From: Lingula anatina
Lineage: Eukaryota; Brachiopoda; Lingulata; Lingulida; Lingulidae
NCBI RefSeq assembly: GCF_001039355.2
Contig: NW_019775761.1
Location: forward strand, 101,137-128,921
Length of the DNA: 27,785 nt
Direction of reading: 5' to 3'
Shown piece by piece: positions 1 through 8,960 of the stretch (within the stretch, counting starts at the first letter, position 1; each line of letters begins with the position of its first letter). Under the pieces are notes generated by a model. That model was not told where the DNA came from, searched no databases, and saw only the letters and a list, made by a program, of their open reading frames with translations. The translations under genes and the position numbers were made by a program.

Positions 1-158
1 ACTTTATTGATTACATGCGCCTATGATGTCGCCTTTGTTGTGATATGTGCCTATTATGGTTGTGTTGTTCTTTACCTGAGTTTCATTTTGTCGCCCCTCC
101 CCCCCCCCCCCCAACACTCGCCCCCTCCCCTGCATAACTCACTACAAAGATACAGAAG
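1..158 (+). repeat. Diverged copy of a dispersed repeat, cut by the window edge
   Basis: From about position 5 this stretch aligns with 1764-1900 and 2155-2300. Shared blocks include ATGTCGCCTTT, GTGATATGTGCCTA, GGTTGTGTTGTT and GCATNACTCACTAC. It differs from both at many positions and carries a 14-base C run (99-112) that they lack, so it is an older dispersed copy and not a recent tandem unit. The left boundary may lie outside the window. I see no terminal repeats or coding capacity and cannot name the family. Confidence 0.65.
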
Positions 159-348
159 GCAGTTCCGGTGTAACATAATCTGGGGTTGACTGGGAAATAA
201 CCTATAAGCAAATGTGGTTTTATGTTGTGGTCAGCACAACAGCAATTGAAACTTTTCTGAGCACATAAGTCTTCATACGCACGCCAACATCTGAATCTCT
301 GCACGCAGATAAAAATTAATGATAGCTATTCTTAATAGCCTTAAAAAC

Positions 349-720
349 CCCTTTACACTGGACGGCGTTCTTTCTCCATCCTTTGTAACGGATTTAGGCC
401 GTCTTCTGGGTCTTCCGGAAGACGGTCAGATTTTCAAGTTTACATTGACGGGTATCTAATTTTTTTGTTGGAAGACGGTCAAAATTGGAGGATGAATCAA
501 CAAAGATAATTTGGAAGACTGTCAGTAAATAGCTCTGGATCCGCCCTGCTTTGTTCGTCCATGAAACTGGCATCGCTGTGGTCGCAGAAAGGAGGCACAA
601 GCATCGATTTGGTCGCAAAATAAATGCTAAATGATCGGCGCCAGTTGTCGGCACATAAAGTATTTTTAACTCCCAAACGGGGCCATACCACGAGACGCAG
701 AAAGGACGCCGTCCGATGTT
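349..720. mobile_element. Family B MITE-like element, copy 1, interrupted by another element
   Basis: The left end CCCTTTACACTGGACGG (from 349) and the body at 549-714 match, in the same order, the complete family B copy at 27487-27694. Shared blocks include CCATGAAACTGGCATCGCTG, ACAAGCATCG, AATGATCGG and GACGCAGAAAGGACG. The right inverted repeat starts normally at 699-714 and then decays. The element is split at about 387 by a family A element. It has no open frame of its own; the frames that cross it run through both elements and are chance. Transposase superfamily not identified. Confidence 0.75.
387..548 (-). mobile_element. Family A MITE nested inside family B
   Basis: This is the reverse complement of the element at 22707-22875. 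Shared internal landmarks include GGGTCTTCCGGAAGACGGTC, TTACATTGACGGGTATCTAA, GGAAGACGGTCAAAATTGGA and GGATGAATCAACAAAGA. The right end reads CTCTGGATCCGCCCTG. The left end begins near CGGATTTAGGCC and has lost the outer CAGGGG. CTTTGT occurs on both sides (381-386 and 549-554), while the uninterrupted family B copy has a single CCTTTGTGCG at that point, so CTTTGT (or TTTGT) is the target-site duplication. Non-autonomous: no coding capacity. Confidence 0.8.
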
Positions 721-1043
721 CAACTTTGAGAACAACAATAGCGTTAGATGGAGTATTGTAGTAAAGGCCAAGTGATTGGAAAAAGCATCGGAATCTAATA
801 ATCTTGACAAATTGATGATTTAAAGGCACGATGATGTACTTTAAACATTGTTTGGCGTTACAATACATCAGATCATGGCAAAATAATCATGTCGATCGAG
901 AGAGAAGTAAAATGGCAGAGCGGGATGTTAAATTTCTTTCTCTGCACAGAATGCCAGGGACGGGAGAATAAGGTGGCACAAGATGAGGGAAGACCTGTGA
1001 CCCCGGGAAATTGCACAGTGTACAGAAATCCTCAATTCAAGGC
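721..1043. other. No gene recognised
   Basis: AT-rich sequence between the family B element and the CA microsatellite. No credible frame, tRNA or inverted repeat was seen. Confidence 0.5.
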
Positions 1044-1224
1044 TACACACACGCGCGCGCACACACACACACGCACACACACAAACAAACACACACATAT
1101 ACACAAAAACACACACACGAACACACACACGCACACGCATACATAAACACACAAACACACACACATATATACACACAAACACACACGAATACACACACAC
1201 GCACAAGCACATGCAAGCACAACT

Positions 1225-1254
<30 letters not shown>
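1044..1254 (+). repeat. Compound (CA)n then (GA)n microsatellite
   Basis: An imperfect (CA)n tract with CG, TA and AAAC interruptions (1044-1210) is followed by a near-perfect (AG)n run (1230-1254). The alternating purine-pyrimidine part includes ACGCGCGCGC and could adopt Z-DNA. Apparent frames of repeated Thr-His or Val-Cys here are only microsatellite translation. It sits directly on the 3' side of a minus-strand SINE and may have grown from that SINE's tail. Confidence 0.95.
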
Positions 1255-1255
<1 letters not shown>

Positions 1256-1396
1256 TATTCGGGATTTTAACTTGAGGACAGACAAACTTGACCTCCATCA
1301 GTCGAAGATGTTTATATATCTGGTATGACCCAACCGCGGGAACAAACCCAAGGTCTCCTGCAAAAGAGACAAGCATTCTAACAGTAGAGTCACCCA
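1256..1396 (-). mobile_element. tRNA-derived SINE, minus strand
   Basis: Read on the minus strand from 1395, the sequence begins GGGTGACTCTACTGTTAGAA (A-box-like). It continues with a GTCTC/GAGAC stem around an anticodon-like loop, then GGTTTGTTCCC (B-box-like), and ends the head with GGGTCATACCA. The head is about 76 nt, tRNA-sized, but poorly matched in the arms, so this is not a functional tRNA. A body of about 60 nt follows, then (TC)n and (TG)n tracts on the same strand, which fits a SINE with a microsatellite tail. The CATACCA junction is also approximated (CAATACCA) in the second SINE near 25.9 kb. Family unassigned. Confidence 0.55.
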
Positions 1397-1732
1397 TAGT
1401 TCATTCATCTTAGCCTTAAAACTTTAGCACTACCCTCATCAAAGTGGCATACTTGTGATTTAAATTGGGTTAACGTTAACTGAAATTGTCGGTCTTGAGA
1501 TTAAGACAGCAAAACCTTCGCCACCTCGTCATATTGTACGCTTTTAATTCCGTTCTCCTTTCCTTACTATCCGTTTCTCTTTAAAATTCCATCAAATGTC
1601 CATCAATGTCTCGTTATTCCTCATCAAGTCTTGACCACCGTGATAAAAAAGGCGACAGGGTGTCAACAGATTTCCGCATGGTGAGGGATATAATGGCCCA
1701 TCTTTGGATCCTCCGATCGATTTTTTTTTTTT
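1397..1732. other. No gene recognised
   Basis: Unique-looking AT-rich sequence ending in a 12-base T run (1721-1732). No supported feature. Confidence 0.5.
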
Positions 1733-2136
1733 AACATCAGCAGCATTGTGCCATTTTTTACTCTACTGATTACAGTTGCTAAAATGTCGCCTTTCTTGTG
1801 ATATGTGCCTAGTGCGGTTGTGTTGTTATCTATCTGAAGTTATGTCGGCGCCCCTCCCCTCCAACACCTTGCTTTTCCTGCATTACTCACTACCTAGACA
1901 CTGACATATAGGAGGTCAACCTTTGCAAAAAACATTCCCTGTTTAACGCAAAAAAAAATATTTTTGAAGTAGAATTGATTCATTTTTTTACTAACATATC
2001 CAAAGTCATCTGGCCACCTTAACGCCAGAAAAATCGAAAAATATGATACAGCATTTCATTCCAAAGAAACGTTTTTTTTTTTTTTTTCAAAGTGATCGAC
2101 ATACGGATATTAGGACATTACTACCATCCACTAAGA
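1733..2136 (+). repeat. First copy of a 0.4-kb duplicated segment
   Basis: It begins AACATCAGCAGCATTG and ends CTACCATCCACTAAGA directly against the N at 2137. The same start follows the N and the same end recurs at 2520-2535. Differences are a few substitutions, a 10-base indel near 1763 and homopolymer lengths (16 T at 2072-2087 against an interrupted T tract near 2466-2486). These are the kinds of difference seen between alleles. It contains a copy of the dispersed repeat also found at 1-158. Confidence 0.9.
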
Positions 2137-2137
2137 N
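2137..2137. other. Single N: contig join
   Basis: One ambiguous base lies exactly between two near-identical segments. It probably marks two contigs joined without merging their overlap. Confidence 0.8.
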
Positions 2138-2535
2138 AACATCAGCAGCATTGTGCCATTTTTTTACAGCTTCTAAAATGTCGCCTTTCTTGTGATATGT
2201 GCCTAGTGCGGTTGTGTTGTTATCTATCTGAAGTTATGTCGGCGCCTCTCCACTCCAACACCTTGCCTTTCCTGCATTACTCACTGCAGAGACAATGACA
2301 TATGGGAGGTCAACCTATGCAAAAAACAGTCCCAGTTTAACGCAAAAAATATTTTTGAAGTAGAATTGATTCATTTTATTACTAACATATCCAAAGTCAT
2401 CTGGCCACCTTAACGCCAGAAAAATCGAAAAATATGATAAACCATTTCATTCCAAAGAAACGTCGTTTTTTTTTTTGTTTTTTTTTCAAAGTGATGGACA
2501 TACGGATATTAGGATATTACTACCATCCACTAAGA
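2138..2535 (+). repeat. Second copy of the 0.4-kb segment
   Basis: It starts with AACATCAGCAGCATTG immediately after the N and ends with CTACCATCCACTAAGA at 2535. Unique sequence (CATCCGTCTTACC) follows. It is probably the other allele of 1733-2136 and not a true second locus. Confidence 0.9.
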
Positions 2536-3459
2536 CATCCGTCTTACCGAACGTATGTGCAAAGTGTGCCTATATTTAGTTCCACTGGCAGCTATGTCGG
2601 CGTTGTACGCAACTTTGGAATCCTTTCAGATAAGGAGACGTTACAAGAACAAACCCATGTTATAAACGACACGTCATTATTATTTTAGTAATAATCTTAA
2701 AAGATTGGTATTTTAAAAAATAGCAACTCATGGAAAGTTGATTAAATGCATAGGAATGACAGGATAGCCGAAGGAAGTTTACTAAATGATAAAAGAAGAA
2801 GATTTATAGATTTTCACAATTAAACTGCAAAGTAAGTATAAACTATAAATTCCAATATAAGTATAAAGTTTACCAGTCAGTTTTGAAATCAACATGCTGT
2901 GTTTACTGTAAAAAAAGCACGAGAAAAGTAGAAGCTTCCTGTAGCTGCCTCCTATAGCTGCGCTGTTGTTAATACAATAGCTGCGCGAAGAAAAAAATCC
3001 AGCGGACATTCACCCAAGAAACTGGCAGAGATAATCAGATCGTTTGATAAATCACAGGGCATGATTGCCAGCGCGCCGTGTATTAAATTGGCTGAATTAC
3101 GAGCATCCTCTGTTCTGACAAATATCCAAAAAGTGAGTGAATTATGGGAACGGTATCAGAACGGGAATTACTGGGATGTTAAAGCCATCAATGTTATCAA
3201 ATAGTGCCACTATTGCTAATTACATCATCGTAACTGTGAAAGAAATAACTCGGCAAGTGTCCATGAACGGAGCTTGATTGAAACGTTCTTTCCGTCTACG
3301 TGAATGAATGCGCTAAGCGAGTACGGGTTGGGAGGAAACGCTGGGTTCAGTTTAGCTTTGTCATCAAATTGTCTGCACAAAAAAATATCAGGACTGTAGC
3401 TAAAAGTAGCATAACTGATTATTTTGCAAGTTCTTTTATTTTTTGCATCCTCATTTTTC
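2536..3459. other. No confident gene; one weak open frame
   Basis: AT-rich sequence. The one thing worth recording is a plus-strand frame open from 2932 to the TAG at 3202-3204, described separately. A T run closes the stretch at 3460-3476. Confidence 0.4.
2932..3204 (+). other. Doubtful exon-like open frame, 90 codons
   Basis: The frame runs without a stop from 2932 to a TAG at 3202-3204. Its only ATG is near 3061, so it could be only an internal or terminal exon, or chance. From 3007 the translation looks protein-like, including HSPKKLAEIIRSFDKSQGM and, later, SELWERYQNGNYWDVKAI, a mix of charged, aromatic and aliphatic residues unlike microsatellite translation. A donor-like A|GTGAGTG lies inside the frame at about 3133. 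I recognise no family, and frames of this length are expected by chance in 28 kb. A shadow frame also exists on the minus strand. Confidence 0.15.
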
Positions 3460-3934
3460 TTTTTTTTTTTTTTTTTGTATCTTTTTAAATTATTTTATTC
3501 TTTTTCTGAATGTCACTGTACGGTCTCATTTCAAAGCAGCCAAAGACAACCAGGCACAAAATCAGAACATTCGTTTTTTCTCACGAGAAAAAAGTCCATT
3601 ACCGCCATGCAATTCCCCAGCTCATTGGCACTAATGCAGCACTACAAATTTCTTCAAAATACGTAACACATATACACGAATGTCTAGAAACGTGCACCTG
3701 CTCTTGGCAAAGACCTTTTCAAATTAGATTTTCTGTTCTTAGATGTTACCTACGGCTTCTAAGGTTAGACAATTTTGCTTTCATTGCATCTTGGCATGCG
3801 TTTCAAGGAGTGCATATAAATTTGTTTTTACTATGTGACCTTTGTCAGTTATTGGCAACGAATTGTATATATTCCTACCAACGAAAAACACTAGAAAACC
3901 TCCCCTCCATTTTCTCCTCTTTTCTTAGAATCCC

Positions 3935-3935
3935 C

Positions 3936-3990
<55 letters not shown>

Positions 3991-4004
3991 TCACGCGCGC
4001 GCGC
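3935..4004 (+). repeat. (CT)n(CA)n(CG)n compound microsatellite
   Basis: (CT)n to about 3956 passes into (CA)n to 3989, and after a short break into an alternating CG tract (3993-4004). The CA and CG parts are alternating purine-pyrimidine and could form Z-DNA. The long plus-strand frame at 3510-4055 runs through this tract as Leu-Ser then Thr-His repeats, which argues against its being a gene. Confidence 0.95.
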
Positions 4005-4025
4005 ACAACGTTATTTTACAGAAAA

Positions 4026-4037
4026 GGCGCATGCGCC
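4026..4037. promoter_or_regulatory. NRF1-like palindrome
   Basis: GGCGCATGCGCC is a perfect 12-bp palindrome. It contains GCGCATGCGC, the NRF1 consensus core. A single site next to a CG microsatellite may be chance; no promoter context was recognised. Confidence 0.25.
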
Positions 4038-4388
4038 CACGGCTTGAAATGTTGAAAACCATTCAACACCTCCCGCGTTTTTACCCAAAAAAAAAAGACT
4101 TGAACGCGCCCCTGACTTCCTAAATGCATTTGCCCCGATGATGCTTCCTTCGGAGTGATATGAACCATGTGTAAATTAATCTAGTATATTTACAAGATAT
4201 AAAGGTAGGCCTGTAAAAATACTGCCTTCTCTTTTTGTGGGATAAAACAGCAAATCGTGAAAATGGAGTAGTAGATGAGCGATACACAGGTGAAATGATT
4301 GGTAAACAAACCTGGGAAATGTCAGCTCTGATATACGCAAAGTGTGATATGGCAGAAATAAAGCCTGGCTGTTTTCTGTTGAAAATGA
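4038..4388. other. No gene recognised
   Basis: Ordinary AT-rich sequence before the GA array. A short plus-strand frame at 4235-4429 runs into the GA repeat and is not credible as a gene. Confidence 0.5.
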
Positions 4389-4433
4389 AGGAGAGAGAGA
4401 GAGAGAGAATGAGGAAGAGAGGGAGTTAGCTCG

Positions 4434-4481
<48 letters not shown>

Positions 4482-4559
4482 TAAGCTCAGGTGAGAGAGA
4501 GAGAGAGAGTTAGCTCAGGTGAGAGAGAGAGAGGAAGAGAGAGACAGAGAGGAAGCTCA

Positions 4560-4602
<43 letters not shown>

Positions 4603-4613
4603 GTGAGTGAGNN

Positions 4614-4646
<33 letters not shown>

Positions 4647-4909
4647 AGCTCAGGTCAGAGAGGGAGAGAGAGAGAGAATTAGCTCAGGTGAGAGAGAGAG
4701 AGGAAGAGAGAGAGAGAGTTAGCTCAGGTGAGAGAGAGAGAGTTAGCTCAGGTGAGAGAGAGAGAGAGGAAGAGAGAGAGAGTTAGCTCAGGTGAGAGAG
4801 AGAGAGAGGAAGAGAGATAGAGTTAGCTCAGGTGAGAGAGAGAGAGAGAGAGGAAGAGAGAGAGAGCAAGCTCAGGTGAGAGAGAGAGTAGCCTCAGTTA
4901 CAGGTGAAT
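4389..4909 (+). repeat. GA-rich array with a recurring AGCTCAGGTGAG motif
   Basis: About 0.5 kb of (GA)n is punctuated every 24-45 bp or so by AGCTCAGGTGAG or a close variant. CAGGTGAG starts at 4488, 4516, 4558, 4685, 4725, 4749, 4789, 4829 and 4873. Variants are CTCGGATGAG (about 4429), CAGGTCAG (4651) and CAGGTGAA (4901). It is therefore a minisatellite of composite units with variable GA spacers, not a plain microsatellite. Two N bases at 4612-4613 interrupt it, so the real length is unknown. CAGGTG is an E-box, and CAG|GTGAGA resembles a 5' splice site on the plus strand. Confidence 0.95.
4612..4613. other. Two N bases inside the GA array
   Basis: An assembly gap or ambiguous join inside a long GA tract. 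The array may be collapsed or artificially extended here. Confidence 0.8.
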
Positions 4910-5010
4910 AACACAGATGCACAAACCTGATTACCGATACGCGTAATGTTTAGACAATTTACTGAAATAAATGGGTTTAAAGGAGAATTTGGAGCGATGG
5001 GGAGGAAACT

Positions 5011-5021
5011 GGGGGGGGGGG
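5011..5021 (+). repeat. Poly-G run
   Basis: An 11-base G homopolymer. Similar short G runs occur at 7365-7375 and 14569-14580. Confidence 0.9.
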
Positions 5022-5163
5022 TAAGAAAGAATTCATATCACAGAAATGTTTGAGGTTATCCGGGTTTTATAATTATTTAAAACTAAATAAATTTCCTGAT
5101 GCAGTAATAGCATGTGAATTTTTCTTTCAGGTTTCCCTGAATATGCTTCTATCAATTTGCTTG

Positions 5164-5164
<1 letters not shown>

Positions 5165-5200
<36 letters not shown>
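5165..5200 (+). repeat. (CT)n microsatellite
   Basis: A near-perfect CT tract with one early interruption (CTCTCTCCCTCTCTC). Confidence 0.95.
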
Positions 5201-6901
5201 GTCAAGGTATATCCAAGCAAACTGCACAAACGGTAACACTGTCTATGGCACCAACATGACAAGCATCAAGACACTGACGCACCCTTGGCTGTACTTGAAA
5301 TGCCAAAATGTTTGTAACTGACTTACTAATTGGCTCCGTAGACGTATCTCCAACATGGCAGTTGCTATGTTTGAACCTCTTAGTCTTAGACTCTTAGAAC
5401 TGTAAGGCTCGTGGGATTTTTTTCTGAGACATTGATCGAGCCAAAAAGGACAGAAAAATGTCATGCATAATAGCAAAGTATCTCTAAAAAACCTTCCTCT
5501 TTTTATCTTATGTCAAAAACGTTATCATTTGACATTCGATTTATAAGGTTCGTGGAATTGTCCTTTAAGAAAGACTATTCTACGAACTACTTGTAGCCAA
5601 AGGTGATTAAAGTTAATGAAGTTTACCTTAGACGTGACAACTATACGACATAAGGCTTCTTACTGATACGCCTCACTGATATACTGTACGCCATTATAGC
5701 CTCTCCTGAGTATTTATAGCAGTCTTTTAATTTTATTCTCCTGGTTGTAACTAACTATCTTACTTGTTACATCTTTCGTCTTCAATTATGGGAAGGAACG
5801 GTTAATTCTAAAACTAATTAAATCAGTGGACACTATTTTAACCAGTGGCTAAACATGCCAAGCCGAAAGTGACCGTATGTTTAGAAAATATGGAGTTAGG
5901 TCAGTGTAGTTTATTTCTCAAGTACACAGCTACTTGACGTGGCAGCTCCTGACATGGCTAGAAATGGCACAGTTAACAAACGTCTTGGCCTCATCGGCGA
6001 TGTGTTGATGTTATTGAGTTCTAAAATAAAGCATACCCTATATGTATATGCGTGCATGACATCTTTCCTTCATGATCAGAGTTATACTTAAGCGGACAAC
6101 TGGATACTTACATTATTATTTTATTTATTTATTTTTATTTTTGTTTATTTTAATTTTTTGAAAAGAAAACTTTCAGTATTCGAAAAACAACAAATGTAGA
6201 ATATCATCACCCAACATTTTAAGGTCGATAAGTAGATATTAGACTGGAGTCCTATACTGGTGGTGAGAGTTAGACCTTAAAATTAAAGTAAAAATAGTAT
6301 ACCAAACTAGTCGTACTCTCACAAAAAAGAACAGATCTTGTATCATTTCTGATTATCATTGTTTGTAATAACAGACGTATGAACATACACGTAGACCAGT
6401 ACGAAGGTATTTTCTTGTCCTTTACATGTTGTTTTGACGTTAGAACTGACAATTAAATGATGCCAAAAATAATATTGGCACAAAGGGAGTTTGTCACAAT
6501 CTTAATTAACCTGTACTGTTGGAGTTTCTTCACACTGAAACAATTAAAAACTAAATAAAACCTTTTTCGACGTAATGCCTAATAAAGGTGATCCCTGTTT
6601 CGCTGGTTTGCCACTGATTGGAGAAAACATTTTGGCCAACTCTCACAAATGCACAACAAAAGAAAGGATCGCAGAATTTTAGGTAAAAACCGATGGTTAA
6701 AATTGATGCCATTTATCAACTGTTGTCAAAATTTCAACTTAGAATATGGACAAAAAATCGTTCTCGGAGCGGCAGCAAGTCCACTGTAAGATTCAAGTGG
6801 CTACAATACGGGGACTTCGCCAGGAAAATAAATTGTCCATGAAATACATTAAGACTTTAAAAGTCCAAATACACTCTAACCCAGGGGTGGTCTTAGGCTG
6901 T
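5201..6901. other. No gene recognised
   Basis: About 1.7 kb of AT-rich sequence with no convincing frame, RNA gene or inverted repeat. A T- and A-rich low-complexity patch lies at about 6115-6175. Confidence 0.5.
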
Positions 6902-7104
6902 ATTCCCAGAGCTTTTAGATCGATCTATCCACGCGGGGAGTCTCACTAGATTACTGTCAGATAATCCGGCTTAAATGTCCGTACCGCCTACTACAAGCTG
7001 TAAGGGGGTAATTAACTTTCGTGTCCGCTCGGCTGGCAGCTATTTAGCGTGAACCCCCAGGGAGTTAGGTCGATCTTAAGTAGATCGATCTAATATCTGG
7101 AAAT
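6902..7104. mobile_element. Candidate MITE with AGATCGATCT-containing ends
   Basis: The left end reads ATTCCCAGA, then TTAGATCGATCTA (6902-6927). The right end, on the other strand from 7104, reads ATTTCCAGAT then ATTAGATCGATCTA. This makes inverted repeats of about 25 bp around a 203-bp unit. A second TCGATCT block lies just inside the right end (about 7062-7078). No target-site duplication or coding capacity is visible. It might also be a fold-back repeat with no transposon origin. Confidence 0.5.
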
Positions 7105-7397
7105 GGGGTCTTAGTCCTTAACGTTCCCATCATTTCATTTAAAACTTCCAAATGGTCTGTAGAAAAATAATGGCAGCAATGATTTCGCGGTCACGCATTC
7201 GCTGAAGTGATTCCAGGAAGCCATTATCGTCTGCAGCAACCAATCTCAAGACAATTATAAAATAGCTCTTCCAGTTTATGTCTATCAAGATGAGTGTTAC
7301 AAAACATCATTACTGCAATAGAAATTTCCAAGTGGCGTTTTACCTGTCATTTTATTCGTTTCGTGGGGGGGGGGGCATAATGTTTTTGCATCATGTT

Positions 7398-7451
7398 TTC
7401 GTTGTTGTTGTTATTGCTGCTGCTTCTCTGCTGTTGTTGTAGTTGTTGTTT
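7398..7451 (+). repeat. Imperfect (GTT)n/(GCT)n tract
   Basis: A trinucleotide-type repeat with GTTGTTGTT, GCTGCTGC and further GTTGTTGT blocks. A G run (7365-7375) lies just upstream. Confidence 0.85.
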
Positions 7452-8019
7452 GACTCAAAGCATTTTTCTTATAGACCTGTAGACATAAGGCAATCCCTCT
7501 GAATAGTTTACTCTATCAAAACCTACATAGAACTAATCAGATTCGATTCAATTTTTCTCCATATGTCGACTTAAAATTTCAAAATACCACTGTCAGCACA
7601 AAGTTGTGATTTTTGCTCAAATCCTGCCATGTTCCAGAATATTGAATTTATTTAGCCTTAATACTCGTCTCTATCCCCCAGATTATGTCAGAGATGAGAG
7701 TGGTATGATTACCCCCTCCCTTGGGGTGCTATGTCTGAGTTAGACGAAGAGCGTATTGCTGGGGTCGATACCATATTGGCGAGGAAATTATTCATAATGC
7801 CACAAGTGAAAGGCAATCTCGACTCCAGAATTGCTCAGAATCCTCTTTGTTTTATAGGCGGATGAACAACAATGCAGCAAACACTGGTATTTTATTCATA
7901 TAGTTGGGTAAAAAACGATTCCTTTTGGTGTCACATCTTTACGCGTTGTAGAAGGACCATTTAATTTAATAGCCATTATAATTTGTGTATGATTTATAGA
8001 TATATTCAGACATAATAAA
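7452..8019. other. No gene recognised
   Basis: AT-rich sequence. A small hairpin, ACCCC...GGGGT, lies near 7710-7730. Nothing else was supported. Confidence 0.5.
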
Positions 8020-8263
8020 ATTGATGGAAAATGGAACGTTTATTGCTCATGTATCTACCGTAAAATTTTAATATATTCAGATCTACGTATGTGGCAGGTT
8101 GTGTGTCGGAAATAAAAGTTAATTTAAAATGCTATCTGTAATTGATGGAAACAGTTTAGTTTTAATTTATTCAGATGTTATGTGGCAAGCTGCATGTCAG
8201 CTATGGGGTAAATTTAAAATGCCAATTAAGTAAAAGTATTTTAAATAGGTGACAGACACATAC

Positions 8264-8314
<51 letters not shown>

Positions 8315-8677
8315 TACGTGTAGATAGCGAGATGAACAGACACAGGAAGAAAGAATGTTACGGTTACAGATGATTTTGCAAAAATAAGCCAACAGCAAAA
8401 GATTATAAATGCTGTTCAGTTGTCTTATTAGTAAAAATCAACAGAAGAACCTGAATAACCATACAAACCGTCTGGTTATTGCTGCGTGTTTCAACCTAGC
8501 AACATCGTATTATACGTGCGAATCATCTGGGAAATTTGTCATATTCCAACTTATCAAGCATGACATCAAATTACATTTAAAAGGTTTTCTAAAGAATAGT
8601 TCATTATTTGATGCTAAAAGCAAAATTAACAAGAGAAGGTTTCAAAGCCACGAGCTAATGTTTATATTCCAAGGCCT
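8020..8677 (+). repeat. First copy of a 0.65-kb duplicated segment
   Basis: It runs from ATTGATGGAAAATGGAACG to TTCCAAGGCCT and stops exactly at the N at 8678. The second copy starts directly after the N with the same bases and ends with AAGGCCT at 9317. The copies differ by scattered substitutions (for example TACGTGCG against TACGTACG), small indels (AACCTGAATAACC against AACCTCC) and GA-repeat length (about 8268-8314 here, shorter at about 8931-8960). This is an allelic pattern. A 121-codon frame at 8409-8774 crosses the N and is not a gene. Confidence 0.95.
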
Positions 8678-8678
8678 N
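8678..8678. other. Single N: contig join
   Basis: One N lies exactly between the end of copy 1 and the start of copy 2 of the 0.65-kb segment. Confidence 0.85.
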
Positions 8679-8929
8679 ATTGATGGAAAATGGAACGTTT
8701 ATTGCTCATGTATCTACCGTAAAATTTTAATATATTCAGATCTACGTATGTGGCAGGTTGTGTGTCGGAAATAAAAGTTAATTTAAAATGCTATCTGTAA
8801 TTGATGGAAACAGTTTAGTTTTAATTTATTCAGATGTTATGTGGCAAGCTGCATGTCAGCTATGGGGTAAATTTAAAATGCCAATTAAGTAAAAGTATTC
8901 ATATTAAAATAGGTGACAGACACATACAC

Positions 8930-8960
<31 letters not shown>

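Noticed and set aside
394-868. Minus-strand frames of 138 and 123 codons
   Set aside because: They run across the family A and family B elements and their junction; their sequence is explained by the transposons.
928-1397. Cys/Val-rich and Thr/His-rich proteins
   Set aside because: Pure translation of the CA/GA microsatellite on either strand.
3510-4055. Longest open frame, 181 codons
   Set aside because: Its last third translates a CT/CA microsatellite and the rest shows no domain, signal or codon pattern of a real gene.
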